From an uncultured Clostridium sp. (GTDB lineage: Bacteria > Bacillota > Clostridia > Clostridiales > Clostridiaceae): 64,000 nucleotides of DNA. Positions 37,456-46,829 of the stretch are shown here, piece by piece; within the stretch, counting starts at the first letter, position 1; each line of letters opens with the position of its first letter. The notes beneath the pieces were generated by a model that saw only the letters and a list, made by a program, of their open reading frames with translations, did not search any database and was not told the origin of the DNA. The stretch is taken from contig UQFE01000004.1 in assembly GCA_900540255.1 (NCBI GenBank), positions 1 through 64,000 of the forward strand, written 5' to 3'. Both the position numbers and the translations under genes were made by a program.

Positions 37456-38736
37456 ATGTCAAGAAAATTTTTAAAATCAGTTGCCTTAACGCTGTGTTTA
37501 TCAGTAGCAGTACCTTTATTTAATACTATTAATGCTTTTGCAACAACTCAACCAAGTATAATGGGTGAATCTGCTATAACTATGGATTTAGATACTGGTG
37601 AAATTATTTACTCAAAAAATGCTGATGAAAAACGTTCACCAGCTAGTACAACTAAACTTTTAACATCATTATTATTTGCAGAAAATAAAAGTAAATCTGA
37701 TTCAATTCCCTATAGTGCTAACTCAGCTGCTTTAAAAGAAACAACTTTAAATAATTTTATTGGTAATACTGCAAAACCTGGTGATACTTTAACTGCTAAT
37801 GAAGTTATGGATGCAGTTATGGTTTATTCAGCAAATGATGCTGCTATTATGATGGCTGAATCTGTTTCTGGATCTGTTGATTCATTTGTTAAATTAATGA
37901 ATCAAAGAGCTAAAGATCTTGGTGCAGAAAATACAAACTTTGTTAATCCAAATGGATTAGAAACTGATCCTAATAATCATAATGTTACTACTGCTTATGA
38001 TTTAGCTCTTATTGCTAAAGCAGCTTATGCTAATGATTGGGTAAGAGAATCTATGGGTCTTGCAAAAACTTCTGTTACTTTAAATGGTAAAATAATTTAT
38101 ATAGAAACTAGAGATAAATTATTAGGTATTGATGGTAATGTTGGTGGAAAAACTGGTAATGAAACTAAAGCTGGTCATTGCTTTGTTGGTTATTACAATA
38201 GAAATGGAAGAAATTTAATTACTGTTGTTTTAGGTTCTTTATACGGTGCAGATGGAATGAATGTATTTAATGATACTCAATCAATAGCTGATTATAGCTA
38301 TTCTGCTGAAAAAACACAATATAAAGCTGCTGGTACTGAAGTTTCAAGTGTTGAATTAAATTATAAATTATTTAGATTTTTTGGTCCAACAAAAACTATA
38401 ACAGCACCTGTTGTTTTAGACCAAGATATAAATTATTATCAAAATGATTATAATGATACTCATTCAACTTTAGAAGTTCCTTCTAATGAACTAAATGCAT
38501 GGAAAGTTGCTTCTAACAATACTGTTAATTTAGTTTATACTTCTGGTTCTCATAGCGAAACTTTAAAAGGTTCTATTACATTAAGTACAGGGCAATTACT
38601 AAAAGCTAATATTGGTATTTATGTTCTTAGTCTATTAATAATAGTTTTAATTGTGATTTTAATTATTGTTATAATTAAATTAATGATGAATTCTAAGAGA
38701 CGTAAAAAAAGCAGAAGAAGATATTCAAGATATTAA
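37456..38736 (+). CDS. D-alanyl-D-alanine carboxypeptidase (penicillin-binding protein 5/6 type)
   Basis: About 426 aa, exported by an N-terminal signal peptide ending near AFA. Peptidase S11 motifs: SxxK in SPASTTKLL, SxN in YSANDAA and KTG in VGGKTGNE. It trims the terminal D-Ala from stem peptides. The C-terminus has a membrane helix (ANIGIYVLSLLIIVLIVILII) and a very basic tail instead of an amphipathic anchor. The start at 37456 is preferred; the in-frame ATG at 37444 adds four residues. Third gene of a peptidoglycan cluster with murT and gatD. Confidence 0.92.
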   Translation: MSRKFLKSVALTLCLSVAVPLFNTINAFATTQPSIMGESAITMDLDTGEIIYSKNADEKRSPASTTKLLTSLLFAENKSKSDSIPYSANSAALKETTLNNFIGNTAKPGDTLTANEVMDAVMVYSANDAAIMMAESVSGSVDSFVKLMNQRAKDLGAENTNFVNPNGLETDPNNHNVTTAYDLALIAKAAYANDWVRESMGLAKTSVTLNGKIIYIETRDKLLGIDGNVGGKTGNETKAGHCFVGYYNRNGRNLITVVLGSLYGADGMNVFNDTQSIADYSYSAEKTQYKAAGTEVSSVELNYKLFRFFGPTKTITAPVVLDQDINYYQNDYNDTHSTLEVPSNELNAWKVASNNTVNLVYTSGSHSETLKGSITLSTGQLLKANIGIYVLSLLIIVLIVILIIVIIKLMMNSKRRKKSRRRYSRY

Positions 38737-38790
38737 TTAAATTTGGCAACAAGTACTTAACTCAATAAGAGTTATAATTTTCTAAACTTA

Positions 38791-38834
38791 AGGCTACATT
38801 ATATTGAATTTGTAAATTCAATATAATGTAGCCT
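38791..38834. terminator. Strong terminator between dacA-type gene and prmA-like gene
   Basis: A perfect 21-bp stem (38791-38811 with 38814-38834) with a two-base gap. On the plus strand ATTTATATTTTTATTT follows. Shared by the two convergent genes. Confidence 0.8.
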
Positions 38835-38890
38835 ATTTATATTTTTATTTAATTAATTTTTAAATAGAAAAATTATTTCTTAGGTAATTA

Positions 38891-39748
38891 CTAACTAAAT
38901 ACTGCTGTTACCCATTCATTAGTTTGATGTTTACTTTGAAGTTTAAATCCATAACTTTCTACATTTTCTTTAACTTCATCAAAACTCCATTCAACAAGTC
39001 CTGAAACTAATAAATTTCCATTCTCATTTAAATGATTCTTTATGTACTCCATAAACATTTTAGTTTCTTCCCCACCAATATTTATGAATATCCAATCAAA
39101 ATTTTCTTTAATTAAAGTTTTATCTTCTAATATATTACCTACTACAGCTTCTATATTGGTTAAATTATTTAATGATGCATTTAACATCACTTCGTCTTCG
39201 ACATCTCTTATATCAACAGCTACAACACTTTTTGCACCTGAAATAGATGCAGCAATTGAAAGAATTCCTGATCCTGTTCCAATATCTAAAACAGTTTTAT
39301 TTTTTAAATTTAAATCATTTAAAATTAATTTTAATATATCTTGAGTTGTTTCATGGAGTCCTGTTCCAAAAGCTCCTTGAGAAATAAAATTAATTTTTGT
39401 TTTTCCTTCAAATTCTTCATCTGGACTAGCTATAACATACTTATCATCTAAATGAATTGCTGGAAAATCATATATAGTGTAATCATAATTATTTTCTTCT
39501 ACACTTATATAATCCATTTCTAATATATTTTTTAATTTTTCTTTAAATTCTTCTAATCCATCCTCTTCTTCAAAGGCAACCTTTAAGACTATTTCTTCAT
39601 CTTCTCTTTCTATATATCCATATCCATAATCATCCGTTGTTATTTCCAATGGATTTTCATAAAAAACATTATAAACATCGTTTATTGCAAGTTTTTCTAT
39701 AGTTGAATCTAACTTCTCATAAGGAAGCTTATATGATATAATAAACAT
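38891..39748 (-). CDS. PrmA-like (ribosomal protein L11 methyltransferase family) protein
   Basis: A 285-aa class I SAM methyltransferase of PrmA shape. An N-terminal ferredoxin-like half (about 1-110) precedes GAFGTGLHETT and the SAM motif VLDIGTGSGILSIAA. PrmA usually has C in VLDxGCGSG and an asparagine-rich NIxA motif; here they are TGSG and INIGGEE. Canonical prmA in Firmicutes commonly sits near dnaK-dnaJ, which are absent. It may be a paralogue with another substrate. Confidence 0.72.
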   Translation of the reverse strand: MFIISYKLPYEKLDSTIEKLAINDVYNVFYENPLEITTDDYGYGYIEREDEEIVLKVAFEEEDGLEEFKEKLKNILEMDYISVEENNYDYTIYDFPAIHLDDKYVIASPDEEFEGKTKINFISQGAFGTGLHETTQDILKLILNDLNLKNKTVLDIGTGSGILSIAASISGAKSVVAVDIRDVEDEVMLNASLNNLTNIEAVVGNILEDKTLIKENFDWIFINIGGEETKMFMEYIKNHLNENGNLLVSGLVEWSFDEVKENVESYGFKLQSKHQTNEWVTAVFS

Positions 39749-40002
39749 TTTTATCCCTCTTTTCTATAATATATTTTTTTAATTTGCATAAATATAGTAA
39801 AATTATAACTATAATTTAAAAAATATTTTCTTCTTTACATTTTATTTTAACTATTTAAAGTTTTCAATAAAAAACTACATATATCTAATTAACTTTATAT
39901 ATTATTTTAATATTAAATTAAATATATTTAAGATTCAGCAATCAGCTATATCTCGAAAATAAAGTTTTAAATAAAAAACTTATCCATTCTTATACATACA
40001 AA

Positions 40003-40024
40003 AAAAGAGTCTAAAGACTCTTTT
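40003..40024 (-). terminator. Terminator overlapping a stop codon
   Basis: A 9-bp stem AAAAGAGTC/GACTCTTTT (40024-40016 with 40011-40003) followed by TTTTTGTATG. It begins within the stop of the preceding gene. Nothing coding is visible between 39749 and 40000. Confidence 0.85.
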
Positions 40025-40358
40025 ATTTAATGAAAACTGATTTTATTATTTTAAATATTTCTTTTACCATATCATAATTGTTAATAATATTTTCTTTAGT
40101 TACAATTGCATCTGCAGTAAAATCTGTAGCAACTTCACTTATATCTTTAATATTATCAGTTATTTCAACCATATTCTTACTTACAACAGGTAATTTATCA
40201 CATGTATATTCAATATTTTTCTTATTATTTTCTAATATTTCTAAAACATTACTTATTGTTTTATTTAATTTAAGTAAAAATATAATACCTAATACTAGTA
40301 TACATATTAATAATACAAATATTATTCCCATAAAAAGATTATTTAGGCTAATATACAT
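40023..40358 (-). CDS. Small membrane protein, DUF948-like
   Basis: A 111-aa protein with one N-terminal helix (FMGIIFVLLICILVLGIIFLL) and a long soluble coiled segment with regularly spaced Ile, Val and Leu. This shape resembles DUF948-type general stress proteins often paired with YtxH proteins, which precede it here. Function unknown. Confidence 0.6.
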   Translation of the reverse strand: MYISLNNLFMGIIFVLLICILVLGIIFLLKLNKTISNVLEILENNKKNIEYTCDKLPVVSKNMVEITDNIKDISEVATDFTADAIVTKENIINNYDMVKEIFKIIKSVFIK

Positions 40359-40367
40359 TTCTTCACC

Positions 40368-40727
40368 TTATATATTACTTTCAACAGTTTCTTCAGTTGA
40401 AACTTCTTCTGTTAAAGCTTGTTCATTTTCTACTTCTTCTGAAGTAACAGCTTCTTTATTTTTTCTATCCTTTAAATAATCCTTTATTTTGCTTTTAGCT
40501 TCTTTTACATTATTTTTTAAATTTTCTGATTGCTCTATAGTTTTTGCTTTTGCATTATTTACTTTTTCTTTTATATCATCTCTAGTATCTTTCCCAGATT
40601 TAGGTGCTAATAATATTCCAGATAAAGCACCAATACCACCACCAACTACTGTTGATAGCACTGCAGCTTTAACTATCTTTTTTCTTTTTTCTTTTCTTTT
40701 CTTTTCAATTAAATTATATAAAGCCAT
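40368..40727 (-). CDS. YtxH-type stress protein
   Basis: A 119-aa protein. A basic N-terminus is followed by a hydrophobic glycine-rich segment VLSTVVGGGIGALSGILLAPKSGKDTRDDIKEKV, recognisably the YtxH domain, then a coiled helix rich in Lys and Glu. Start placed at the ATG ending at 40727, eight bases after GGAGG. Co-transcribed with the DUF948-like gene. The Bacillus relatives are induced by general stress. Confidence 0.78.
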   Translation of the reverse strand: MALYNLIEKKRKEKRKKIVKAAVLSTVVGGGIGALSGILLAPKSGKDTRDDIKEKVNNAKAKTIEQSENLKNNVKEAKSKIKDYLKDRKNKEAVTSEEVENEQALTEEVSTEETVESNI

Positions 40728-40773
40728 TAATAACTCCTCCATTTTTTTAGATTTTTTACTATCTTTCGACTAA

Positions 40774-41427
40774 TTATACCATATTTTTATCTAAACTTCT
40801 ATTTTTTTTGTAATTTTTTAATTGTCTTTTATTTTTTGCACTTTTTCCTTTTCTACTTTCTGTTTTTTTACGTATAGAATATCCAAATGATCCAAGTGGT
40901 TTTGAATCTAAACCAAAATACTCTCCATGTGAATATGCAATTAAATTGGCTTTTTCAAAATGTATTTTACCCTTTTCGTCCAATAAATTTTCATTAACCT
41001 TAACATTTATTACATCTAATAAAAACATATCATGAGTACCTAATGGAGTTATTGATTTTAATTTACACTCTAATGCAACTGGCGAAATTTCTAAAGATGG
41101 TGTATCTATAGCAACACCAGAATTTAACTTTAATCCTAATTTAGATATTTTATCTTCTCTTTTACCACTTACAACTCCACAATAATCTGTTATCTTAATC
41201 ATATCTCTAGTTGTAAGATTAATTACACATTCTTCACTTTCTTTTATGTATTCATATGATAATCTTTCTGGTCTTATTCCTACCGCTATCACAGGAGGTT
41301 TTGTGCAAACAGTACTTACCCATCCTATAGTAAATACATTTGTTTTTCCTTCTTTATTAATGCTTGTCACTAATACTACAGGTGTAGGATTTAACATAAC
41401 ACTACCCTTAAAATTAATCTTATTCAT
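40774..41427 (-). CDS. Flavin reductase-like domain protein
   Basis: A 217-aa FMN-binding split-barrel protein. It opens MLNPTPVVLVTSINKEGKTNVFTIGWVSTVCTKPPVIAVGI, as in flavoredoxin-type proteins, and HDMFLLDVINVKVNENLLDE fits the second part. The basic C-terminal tail (about 185-217) is unusual. Its redox partner is unknown; clostridial relatives serve as FMN reductases or flavin carriers. Confidence 0.75.
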   Translation of the reverse strand: MNKINFKGSVMLNPTPVVLVTSINKEGKTNVFTIGWVSTVCTKPPVIAVGIRPERLSYEYIKESEECVINLTTRDMIKITDYCGVVSGKREDKISKLGLKLNSGVAIDTPSLEISPVALECKLKSITPLGTHDMFLLDVINVKVNENLLDEKGKIHFEKANLIAYSHGEYFGLDSKPLGSFGYSIRKKTESRKGKSAKNKRQLKNYKKNRSLDKNMV

Positions 41428-41666
41428 ATTTACATTCTCCTAAAAAAATACTATATTTAATTTAAACTTTAATATTATTATCTACTTTATTATAAAAATT
41501 TTTACACCTTAAATTTTATTAAAATAAACTATTACTAATTTAAATAATATCTAAATTTCAACTTTTACTTACATAAAATTCACACCTTTTGAAATTTTTC
41601 TAAACGATTATAACATAGTTTTCTATAAATTGCGAAATAAATTAGCTTTAGTTAGTAGTTTTGGAT

Positions 41667-41764
41667 GGGGCTGTCTCACTAAAACTTTTATACACAATAT
41701 ATTGTTTTAAAAAATAAAAATTAATACGATATATTATAGTATTTATTCTTAATGCGACATCCCC
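41667..41764. mobile_element. MITE-like element, long copy (98 bp)
   Basis: Terminal inverted repeats GGGGCTGTCTCACTAA and GGGGATGTCGCATTAA (reverse strand) differ at three positions. The element shares its ends and interior, in opposite orientation, with 60273-60338. It has 32 extra bases in the middle. It lies alone in the 41428-41855 gap; the remainder of that gap holds no gene. The ends resemble those of IS1182-type elements, but no transposase is present, so it is non-autonomous. Confidence 0.7.
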
Positions 41765-41781
41765 TTTAAATATATTTTTCT

Positions 41782-41805
41782 AAAATTCAGCCTAAGCTGA
41801 ATTTT
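41782..41805. repeat. Perfect hairpin after slt
   Basis: AAAATTCAGC (41782-41791) and GCTGAATTTT (41796-41805) form a perfect 10-bp stem. It lies between the MITE-like element and the slt terminator and may be a second terminator for the polA-coaE-slt transcript. Confidence 0.5.
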
Positions 41806-41828
41806 CACCTCAACTCTTAACTCCTAAC

Positions 41829-41857
41829 TAAAAAAAAGAAGCCTTTGGCTCCTTTTT
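41829..41857 (-). terminator. Terminator after slt
   Basis: Minus strand AAAGGAGCC/GGCTTCTTT stem followed by eight T. The stem starts at the slt stop codon. Confidence 0.8.
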
Positions 41858-42398
41858 ACTCATAAAGAAATTTATAAATATTATATCTAGTATTAACTTT
41901 ATCAACATACTTTTTGGTTTCCTTAAAAGGAATATATGTTAAGTTTTCTCCATCACTAGAGTATTCTGGATTGTTAAGCCACTTAGTTACATTTCCACTA
42001 CCACCATTATATGCCGCTAATGCTAAACTTAAATCATTAAATTCAATCAATAAATTATTTATATACCAACATCCAAATTTAATATTTATTTCTGGATCAA
42101 ATAACATTTCAACTTTAAAATTATCAATCTCTAATTTACTTGCAATCCATTCTCCTGTAGAATCCATTATTTGCATTAATCCTTTTGCACCTTTATTTGA
42201 TTCAACATTCTCATTAAAGTTACTTTCTGTTTTAATAACTGCTAAAACTAAATATGGATCCAAATCATATTGGGCGCTATATTTCTTTACTAAGCTATGA
42301 TACTTTTGTGGATAAATATATTTTTTTATCACACTTTTTCCTTCAGCTAAAAGTAAAATTAAAACAATTAACCAAATAATAATTTTTTTAAACTTCAT
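41856..42398 (-). CDS. Soluble lytic transglycosylase-like (SLT) protein
   Basis: A 180-aa SLT-domain protein with an N-terminal membrane helix or uncleaved signal (KKIIIWLIVLILLLAEG). The catalytic glutamate is in AVIKTESNFNENV, and ESNKGAKGLMQIM, INIKFGCWYINNLL and ALAAYNGGSGNVTKWL match. It cleaves glycan strands to anhydromuropeptides outside the membrane. Third gene of polA-coaE-slt. Confidence 0.9.
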   Translation of the reverse strand: MKFKKIIIWLIVLILLLAEGKSVIKKYIYPQKYHSLVKKYSAQYDLDPYLVLAVIKTESNFNENVESNKGAKGLMQIMDSTGEWIASKLEIDNFKVEMLFDPEINIKFGCWYINNLLIEFNDLSLALAAYNGGSGNVTKWLNNPEYSSDGENLTYIPFKETKKYVDKVNTRYNIYKFLYE

Positions 42399-42422
42399 TC
42401 CCTCTCCCTACTTTGAAATAGA

Positions 42423-43019
42423 TTAAATAGACTTTATAAATTCAATTAATAAATCAACTTGTTCTTTAGTTTTTGCTAGTGTATCATTATTTTCAATAAC
42501 TATATTTGCAAAATCCTTTTTTCTATCTAAAGGCATTTGTGAATTAATTCTGTTAATTACATCTTCCCTCATTAAAGAATCTCTTGATCTTACCCTTTGA
42601 ATTTGTGTATTATTATCTACCCAAACTAAGATAACATAATCCATATCTTTATGCAAATCATTCTCTATTAATGTAGGTGCATCTAAAATAACAATTTTTG
42701 TTTTATTTTCTTCTAGTTTATTTAAGGTATCCTTTATTTCATTTTTTATATATGGAAGTATAATTTCCTCATACTTTTTTCTTTGCTTTGGAAATCTAAA
42801 AATATGATTACCAAATTCCTTTCTACGGAATTCTCCTCTCCAATCAAAAAAACCTGAACCAAACTCAATTTTTACTTTTTCTAAAATCTCTGGATATTTT
42901 ACAAGTACTTCCTTAGCTATTACATCTGCATCAACAACTTCAAATCCAGCTTCTTTCAGCATAAATGATACTGTACTTTTTCCTGACCCTATTCCTCCAG
43001 TTAATCCTATTTTTATCAT
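42423..43019 (-). CDS. coaE: Dephospho-CoA kinase
   Basis: A 198-aa P-loop kinase, the last step of CoA biosynthesis. Walker A is LTGGIGSGKSTV, and VVDADVIAKEVL and VILDAPTLIENDL are the CoaE signatures. Lies nine bases after polA. Confidence 0.94.
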   Translation of the reverse strand: MIKIGLTGGIGSGKSTVSFMLKEAGFEVVDADVIAKEVLVKYPEILEKVKIEFGSGFFDWRGEFRRKEFGNHIFRFPKQRKKYEEIILPYIKNEIKDTLNKLEENKTKIVILDAPTLIENDLHKDMDYVILVWVDNNTQIQRVRSRDSLMREDVINRINSQMPLDRKKDFANIVIENNDTLAKTKEQVDLLIEFIKSI

Positions 43020-43028
43020 TTTTACCCC

Positions 43029-45638
43029 CTATTTTACATCATACCATGTATTTCCTATATTTGTATCTACCTCTAATTCTACTGACATATTTAATACATT
43101 TTCCATTTCTTCTTTTACAAGTGATTTAACAATTTCAAGTTCATCATGCTTAACATTTAAAATAAGTTCATCGTGTACTTGAAGAATCATTTCACTTTGT
43201 AAATTTTCTCTTTTCATTCTATTATACACCTTAACCATTGCAAGCTTTATAATATCTGCAGCACTTCCTTGAATTGGAGCATTCATTGCTAATCTTTCTC
43301 CAAGGGCTTTTACAATTTTATTTGATGATTTTATTTCTGGAATAAATCTTCTTCTATTTAATACTGTTAAAACATATCCCTTTTCTTTTGCTTCTTCCTT
43401 AACACTTTCTAAATATCCTTTAATTTTAGGATATCTATCAAAGTAAATCTCCATATATTCAGAAGCTTCCTTTTTAGTTATCTTTAAATCCTGTGAAAGA
43501 CTAAAATCACTAATTCCATAAACTATTCCAAAGTTAACTGCCTTTGCCCTACTTCTCATAAGAGGCGTAACTTCATCTATAGGCACCTTAAACACTTCTG
43601 ATGCAGTTTTAGTATGAATATCACTATGATTATTAAAAGCATCTATCATATTTTTATCATCTGACATATGTGCAAGAACTCTAAGCTCTATTTGAGAATA
43701 GTCACAAGATAATAATACATCAGTAGATTCCTTTGGTATAAATACCTTTCTTATTTCTCTACCCATTTCATACTTTACAGGTATATTTTGAAGATTTGGT
43801 TCTGTACTTGATAATCTTCCTGTTGTTGTAACAGTTTGATTAAAACTTGAATGAATAGCTCCATCTTCATCTATAACATTTTTTAATCCTTCAACATATG
43901 TTGAATTTAACTTAGTTATTTGTCTATAATAAATAATTTTTTCTATTACAGGATGCTTATCATTAAGTTTTTCTAAAACTTCTACATTAGTTGAATATCC
44001 TGTCTTAGTCTTTTTTACTACTGGTAAATCTAACTTTTCAAAAAGAATTTTTCCTAATTGTTTTGGTGAACTTATATTAAATTCTTCTTCGCAAAGTTCA
44101 TAAATTTCTTTTTCCGTTTTGGAAATTTCCTCCTTAAACTTTGTTTCAAGTTCATCTAATTTAGCTCTATTTACCTTAAATCCTATAGCTTCCATATTTG
44201 ATAAAATAGCTATTAATGGATGTTCAACTTCATAATAAAGCTCATTCATACCTTCTTTATCAATTCTAGCCTTTAAATATTTATAAAGCTCCTTCATGCT
44301 TGACACGGCATTACAAATTAATTCATCACCTTCGCCCTTTACTTCCTTCATTAAATATTCGTTAATTAATGATTCTAATGGATAGTTTGATTTAGAAGAA
44401 TCTATTAAATAAGCTGCTACTACTGTATCAAATATAAATCTACTTATTTCTATATTATACTTAGTTAATATAGTTATTAAATTTTTTCCATCTTGAATAA
44501 CCTTAGCTATTTTATCATTTTCCATAAACTCTTTAAGTGTATTAATTGCTTCATTTGTATTTTCCATACTTATTAATTTAAAGTCTACTAAATTTACCTT
44601 TTCACCATAAGTTATATATAATTTATCTAATTCAATTTTAGAATATAAATTTGAATTTGAAGTACTATATGAGATAAAAGCTATATCTTCTTTTTTAGTT
44701 AATACTTCTTTAAAAACTTCAATTGTATTTACTTCATTTATTTCTAATTTTACAATCTCATCTTCCTCTAAATCTTCTCCTGGAAGCTTTGCTAATAATG
44801 ATTTCATTCCTAGTTTTAAAAATAACTTTTTAAGTTCATCTCTATTATAATTTTCTTGACTTTTTATATCTTCTAAATCAAAATCTATTGGAACTTCTGT
44901 CATAATAGTAGCTAACTTTTTACTAAAAATCGCTTGTTCACTATAAGTTTCTAAATTTTCCTTAAGTTTTTTACCACTAATTTCATTTATATTTGAAAGA
45001 ACACCTTCCATTGATCCATAAGTAGCTATTAACTTAAATGCAGTTTTTTCTCCTACCCCTGGTACTCCTGGAATATTATCTGATTTATCACCCATAAGAC
45101 CTTTAACATCTATATATTGAGTTGGTGTAATTCCAAATTCCTCAATAAATGATTCTTTATTATAAATAGCAGTTTCACTTACTCCTTTTTTAGTAATAAC
45201 AACTTTAATATTATCACTTGCAAGTTGTAGAGCATCTCTATCTCCTGTAACTATAAACACTTCAATCCCATTTTTTTCTGCAAATTGAGCTAAAGTACCA
45301 ATTATATCATCTGCTTCAAATCCATCTATTTCATATATATTAACTGATAATAAATTAAGTACTTCTTTTATAATAGGAAATTGCTCTCCCAATTCTGGAG
45401 GCATTTTTTTTCTACCAGCTTTATAATCTTCATATTCTTTATGTCTAAAAGTAGGTGCTTTTCTATCAAATGCTGCTACTATGTAATCTGGTTTTATTTC
45501 TTCTTTCATTTTAAATAGCATATTTGTAAAACCATAAACTGCATTTGTATGTATTCCTTCATTATTTGTTAATGGTGGTATTGCATAAAATGCTCTATTT
45601 AATAAACTATTTGAATCTAAAATCAGTAATCTTTCCAT
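43029..45638 (-). CDS. polA: DNA polymerase I
   Basis: An 869-aa polymerase. The 5'-3' exonuclease domain (about 1-290) has LILDSNSLLNRAFYA and the acidic VTGDRDALQL. The polymerase domain has LLSCDYSQIELRVLAHMS, the O-helix region AKAVNFGIVYG and VHDELIL. The middle domain keeps the fold, but the DxE motif of the 3'-5' exonuclease is absent (here IAFISYSTS), so proofreading is predicted to be lost, as in Bacillus. Used for Okazaki fragment processing and repair. Confidence 0.95.
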   Translation of the reverse strand: MERLLILDSNSLLNRAFYAIPPLTNNEGIHTNAVYGFTNMLFKMKEEIKPDYIVAAFDRKAPTFRHKEYEDYKAGRKKMPPELGEQFPIIKEVLNLLSVNIYEIDGFEADDIIGTLAQFAEKNGIEVFIVTGDRDALQLASDNIKVVITKKGVSETAIYNKESFIEEFGITPTQYIDVKGLMGDKSDNIPGVPGVGEKTAFKLIATYGSMEGVLSNINEISGKKLKENLETYSEQAIFSKKLATIMTEVPIDFDLEDIKSQENYNRDELKKLFLKLGMKSLLAKLPGEDLEEDEIVKLEINEVNTIEVFKEVLTKKEDIAFISYSTSNSNLYSKIELDKLYITYGEKVNLVDFKLISMENTNEAINTLKEFMENDKIAKVIQDGKNLITILTKYNIEISRFIFDTVVAAYLIDSSKSNYPLESLINEYLMKEVKGEGDELICNAVSSMKELYKYLKARIDKEGMNELYYEVEHPLIAILSNMEAIGFKVNRAKLDELETKFKEEISKTEKEIYELCEEEFNISSPKQLGKILFEKLDLPVVKKTKTGYSTNVEVLEKLNDKHPVIEKIIYYRQITKLNSTYVEGLKNVIDEDGAIHSSFNQTVTTTGRLSSTEPNLQNIPVKYEMGREIRKVFIPKESTDVLLSCDYSQIELRVLAHMSDDKNMIDAFNNHSDIHTKTASEVFKVPIDEVTPLMRSRAKAVNFGIVYGISDFSLSQDLKITKKEASEYMEIYFDRYPKIKGYLESVKEEAKEKGYVLTVLNRRRFIPEIKSSNKIVKALGERLAMNAPIQGSAADIIKLAMVKVYNRMKRENLQSEMILQVHDELILNVKHDELEIVKSLVKEEMENVLNMSVELEVDTNIGNTWYDVK

Positions 45639-45701
45639 TTTTCCCTCCAGTAATTTTTTTTAAAATTTTAACTATTATTTAGTAATTATATCATATTTAT
45701 A

Positions 45702-46622
45702 TTAAAATATACTAAGTTCTAATTCTTCTGATAAGTCTTTTAATATATGTACTCCACCACTACTATTTCCTTTAGAATCTAATGCTGGTCCATATATTCC
45801 TATTCCAAATCTTCTAGGTACAGTTGCAATTATTCCTCCACCTACTCCTGACTTTGCTGGAACTCCAACATGTACTGCAAATTCTCCTGATGCATCATAC
45901 ATTCCACAAGTAACCATTATAGTTTTTACTATTCTACAAACTTCTCTTGAAATTAAAACTTCATCATTCCACGGTGCAATACCATCATTAGCTATTACTG
46001 CTGAAAATCTTGCTAAATCTTTTGCAGTTGCTTCTATAGAACATTGTTTAAAATAAATATCTAATACTTCTTCAACATTTCCTTCTAATATATTAGAACT
46101 TTTCATAAAATAAGCTAATGATCTATTTCTATCTCCAGTTGCTTTTTCACTTATATATATTTCTTCATTTATTCCTATATTAGGATTATTTGTTGCTCTT
46201 CTTAAGAAATTTAATATTCTTTGAATCTTATGTTCTTGATTTTCTCCAAATATAAGTGAAGTTGTTACTATTGCTCCTGCATTTATCATAGGATTATATG
46301 GTCTATCTTGATTTCTAACTTCTAAATTTACTATACTATTAAATCCCATCCCTGTAGGTTCAACATTTACCTTTTTAAATACATTTTCTCTTCCATTGTC
46401 ATTAAGAGCTATTATTAAGCTAACAACCTTTGAAATACTTTGTATTGTAAATTTAACATCACTTTCTCCAGCCCAATACTCTTCATTATTTTTTATATCA
46501 TATACACAAAGTCCTAAATCATCTTTATTGGCCTTTAATAATGCTGGTATATATGATGCAACCTTTCCTTCATCTGTATATTTTTTATTTTTTTCTACTA
46601 AATTAACTAATAAATTCTTCAT
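45702..46622 (-). CDS. glsA: Glutaminase
   Basis: A 306-aa glutaminase with the beta-lactamase-like fold. The active-site serine and lysine lie in FTIQSISKVV, and GMGFNSIVNLE, PYNPMINAGAIVTTSL and KSGVGGGIIATVP are family-typical. It yields glutamate and ammonia. Monocistronic; divergent from the aminopeptidase gene. Confidence 0.93.
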   Translation of the reverse strand: MKNLLVNLVEKNKKYTDEGKVASYIPALLKANKDDLGLCVYDIKNNEEYWAGESDVKFTIQSISKVVSLIIALNDNGRENVFKKVNVEPTGMGFNSIVNLEVRNQDRPYNPMINAGAIVTTSLIFGENQEHKIQRILNFLRRATNNPNIGINEEIYISEKATGDRNRSLAYFMKSSNILEGNVEEVLDIYFKQCSIEATAKDLARFSAVIANDGIAPWNDEVLISREVCRIVKTIMVTCGMYDASGEFAVHVGVPAKSGVGGGIIATVPRRFGIGIYGPALDSKGNSSGGVHILKDLSEELELSIF

Positions 46623-46829
46623 TTGCTATATCCTCTACTTTTGCTTTTTTCTTAATAATTATAGTTATATTTTTTAACTCTTACAAGTCATTACAAAATT
46701 TTAATTTTCCAATAATATTATATTATAAAATATTATTTTATTACTTTTTTATATAAAAATTATATAGTTTACCTTATAATGTTATAATATAATTATAATT
46801 TATACTTTTTATTTTTAGGAGGGCTATAT

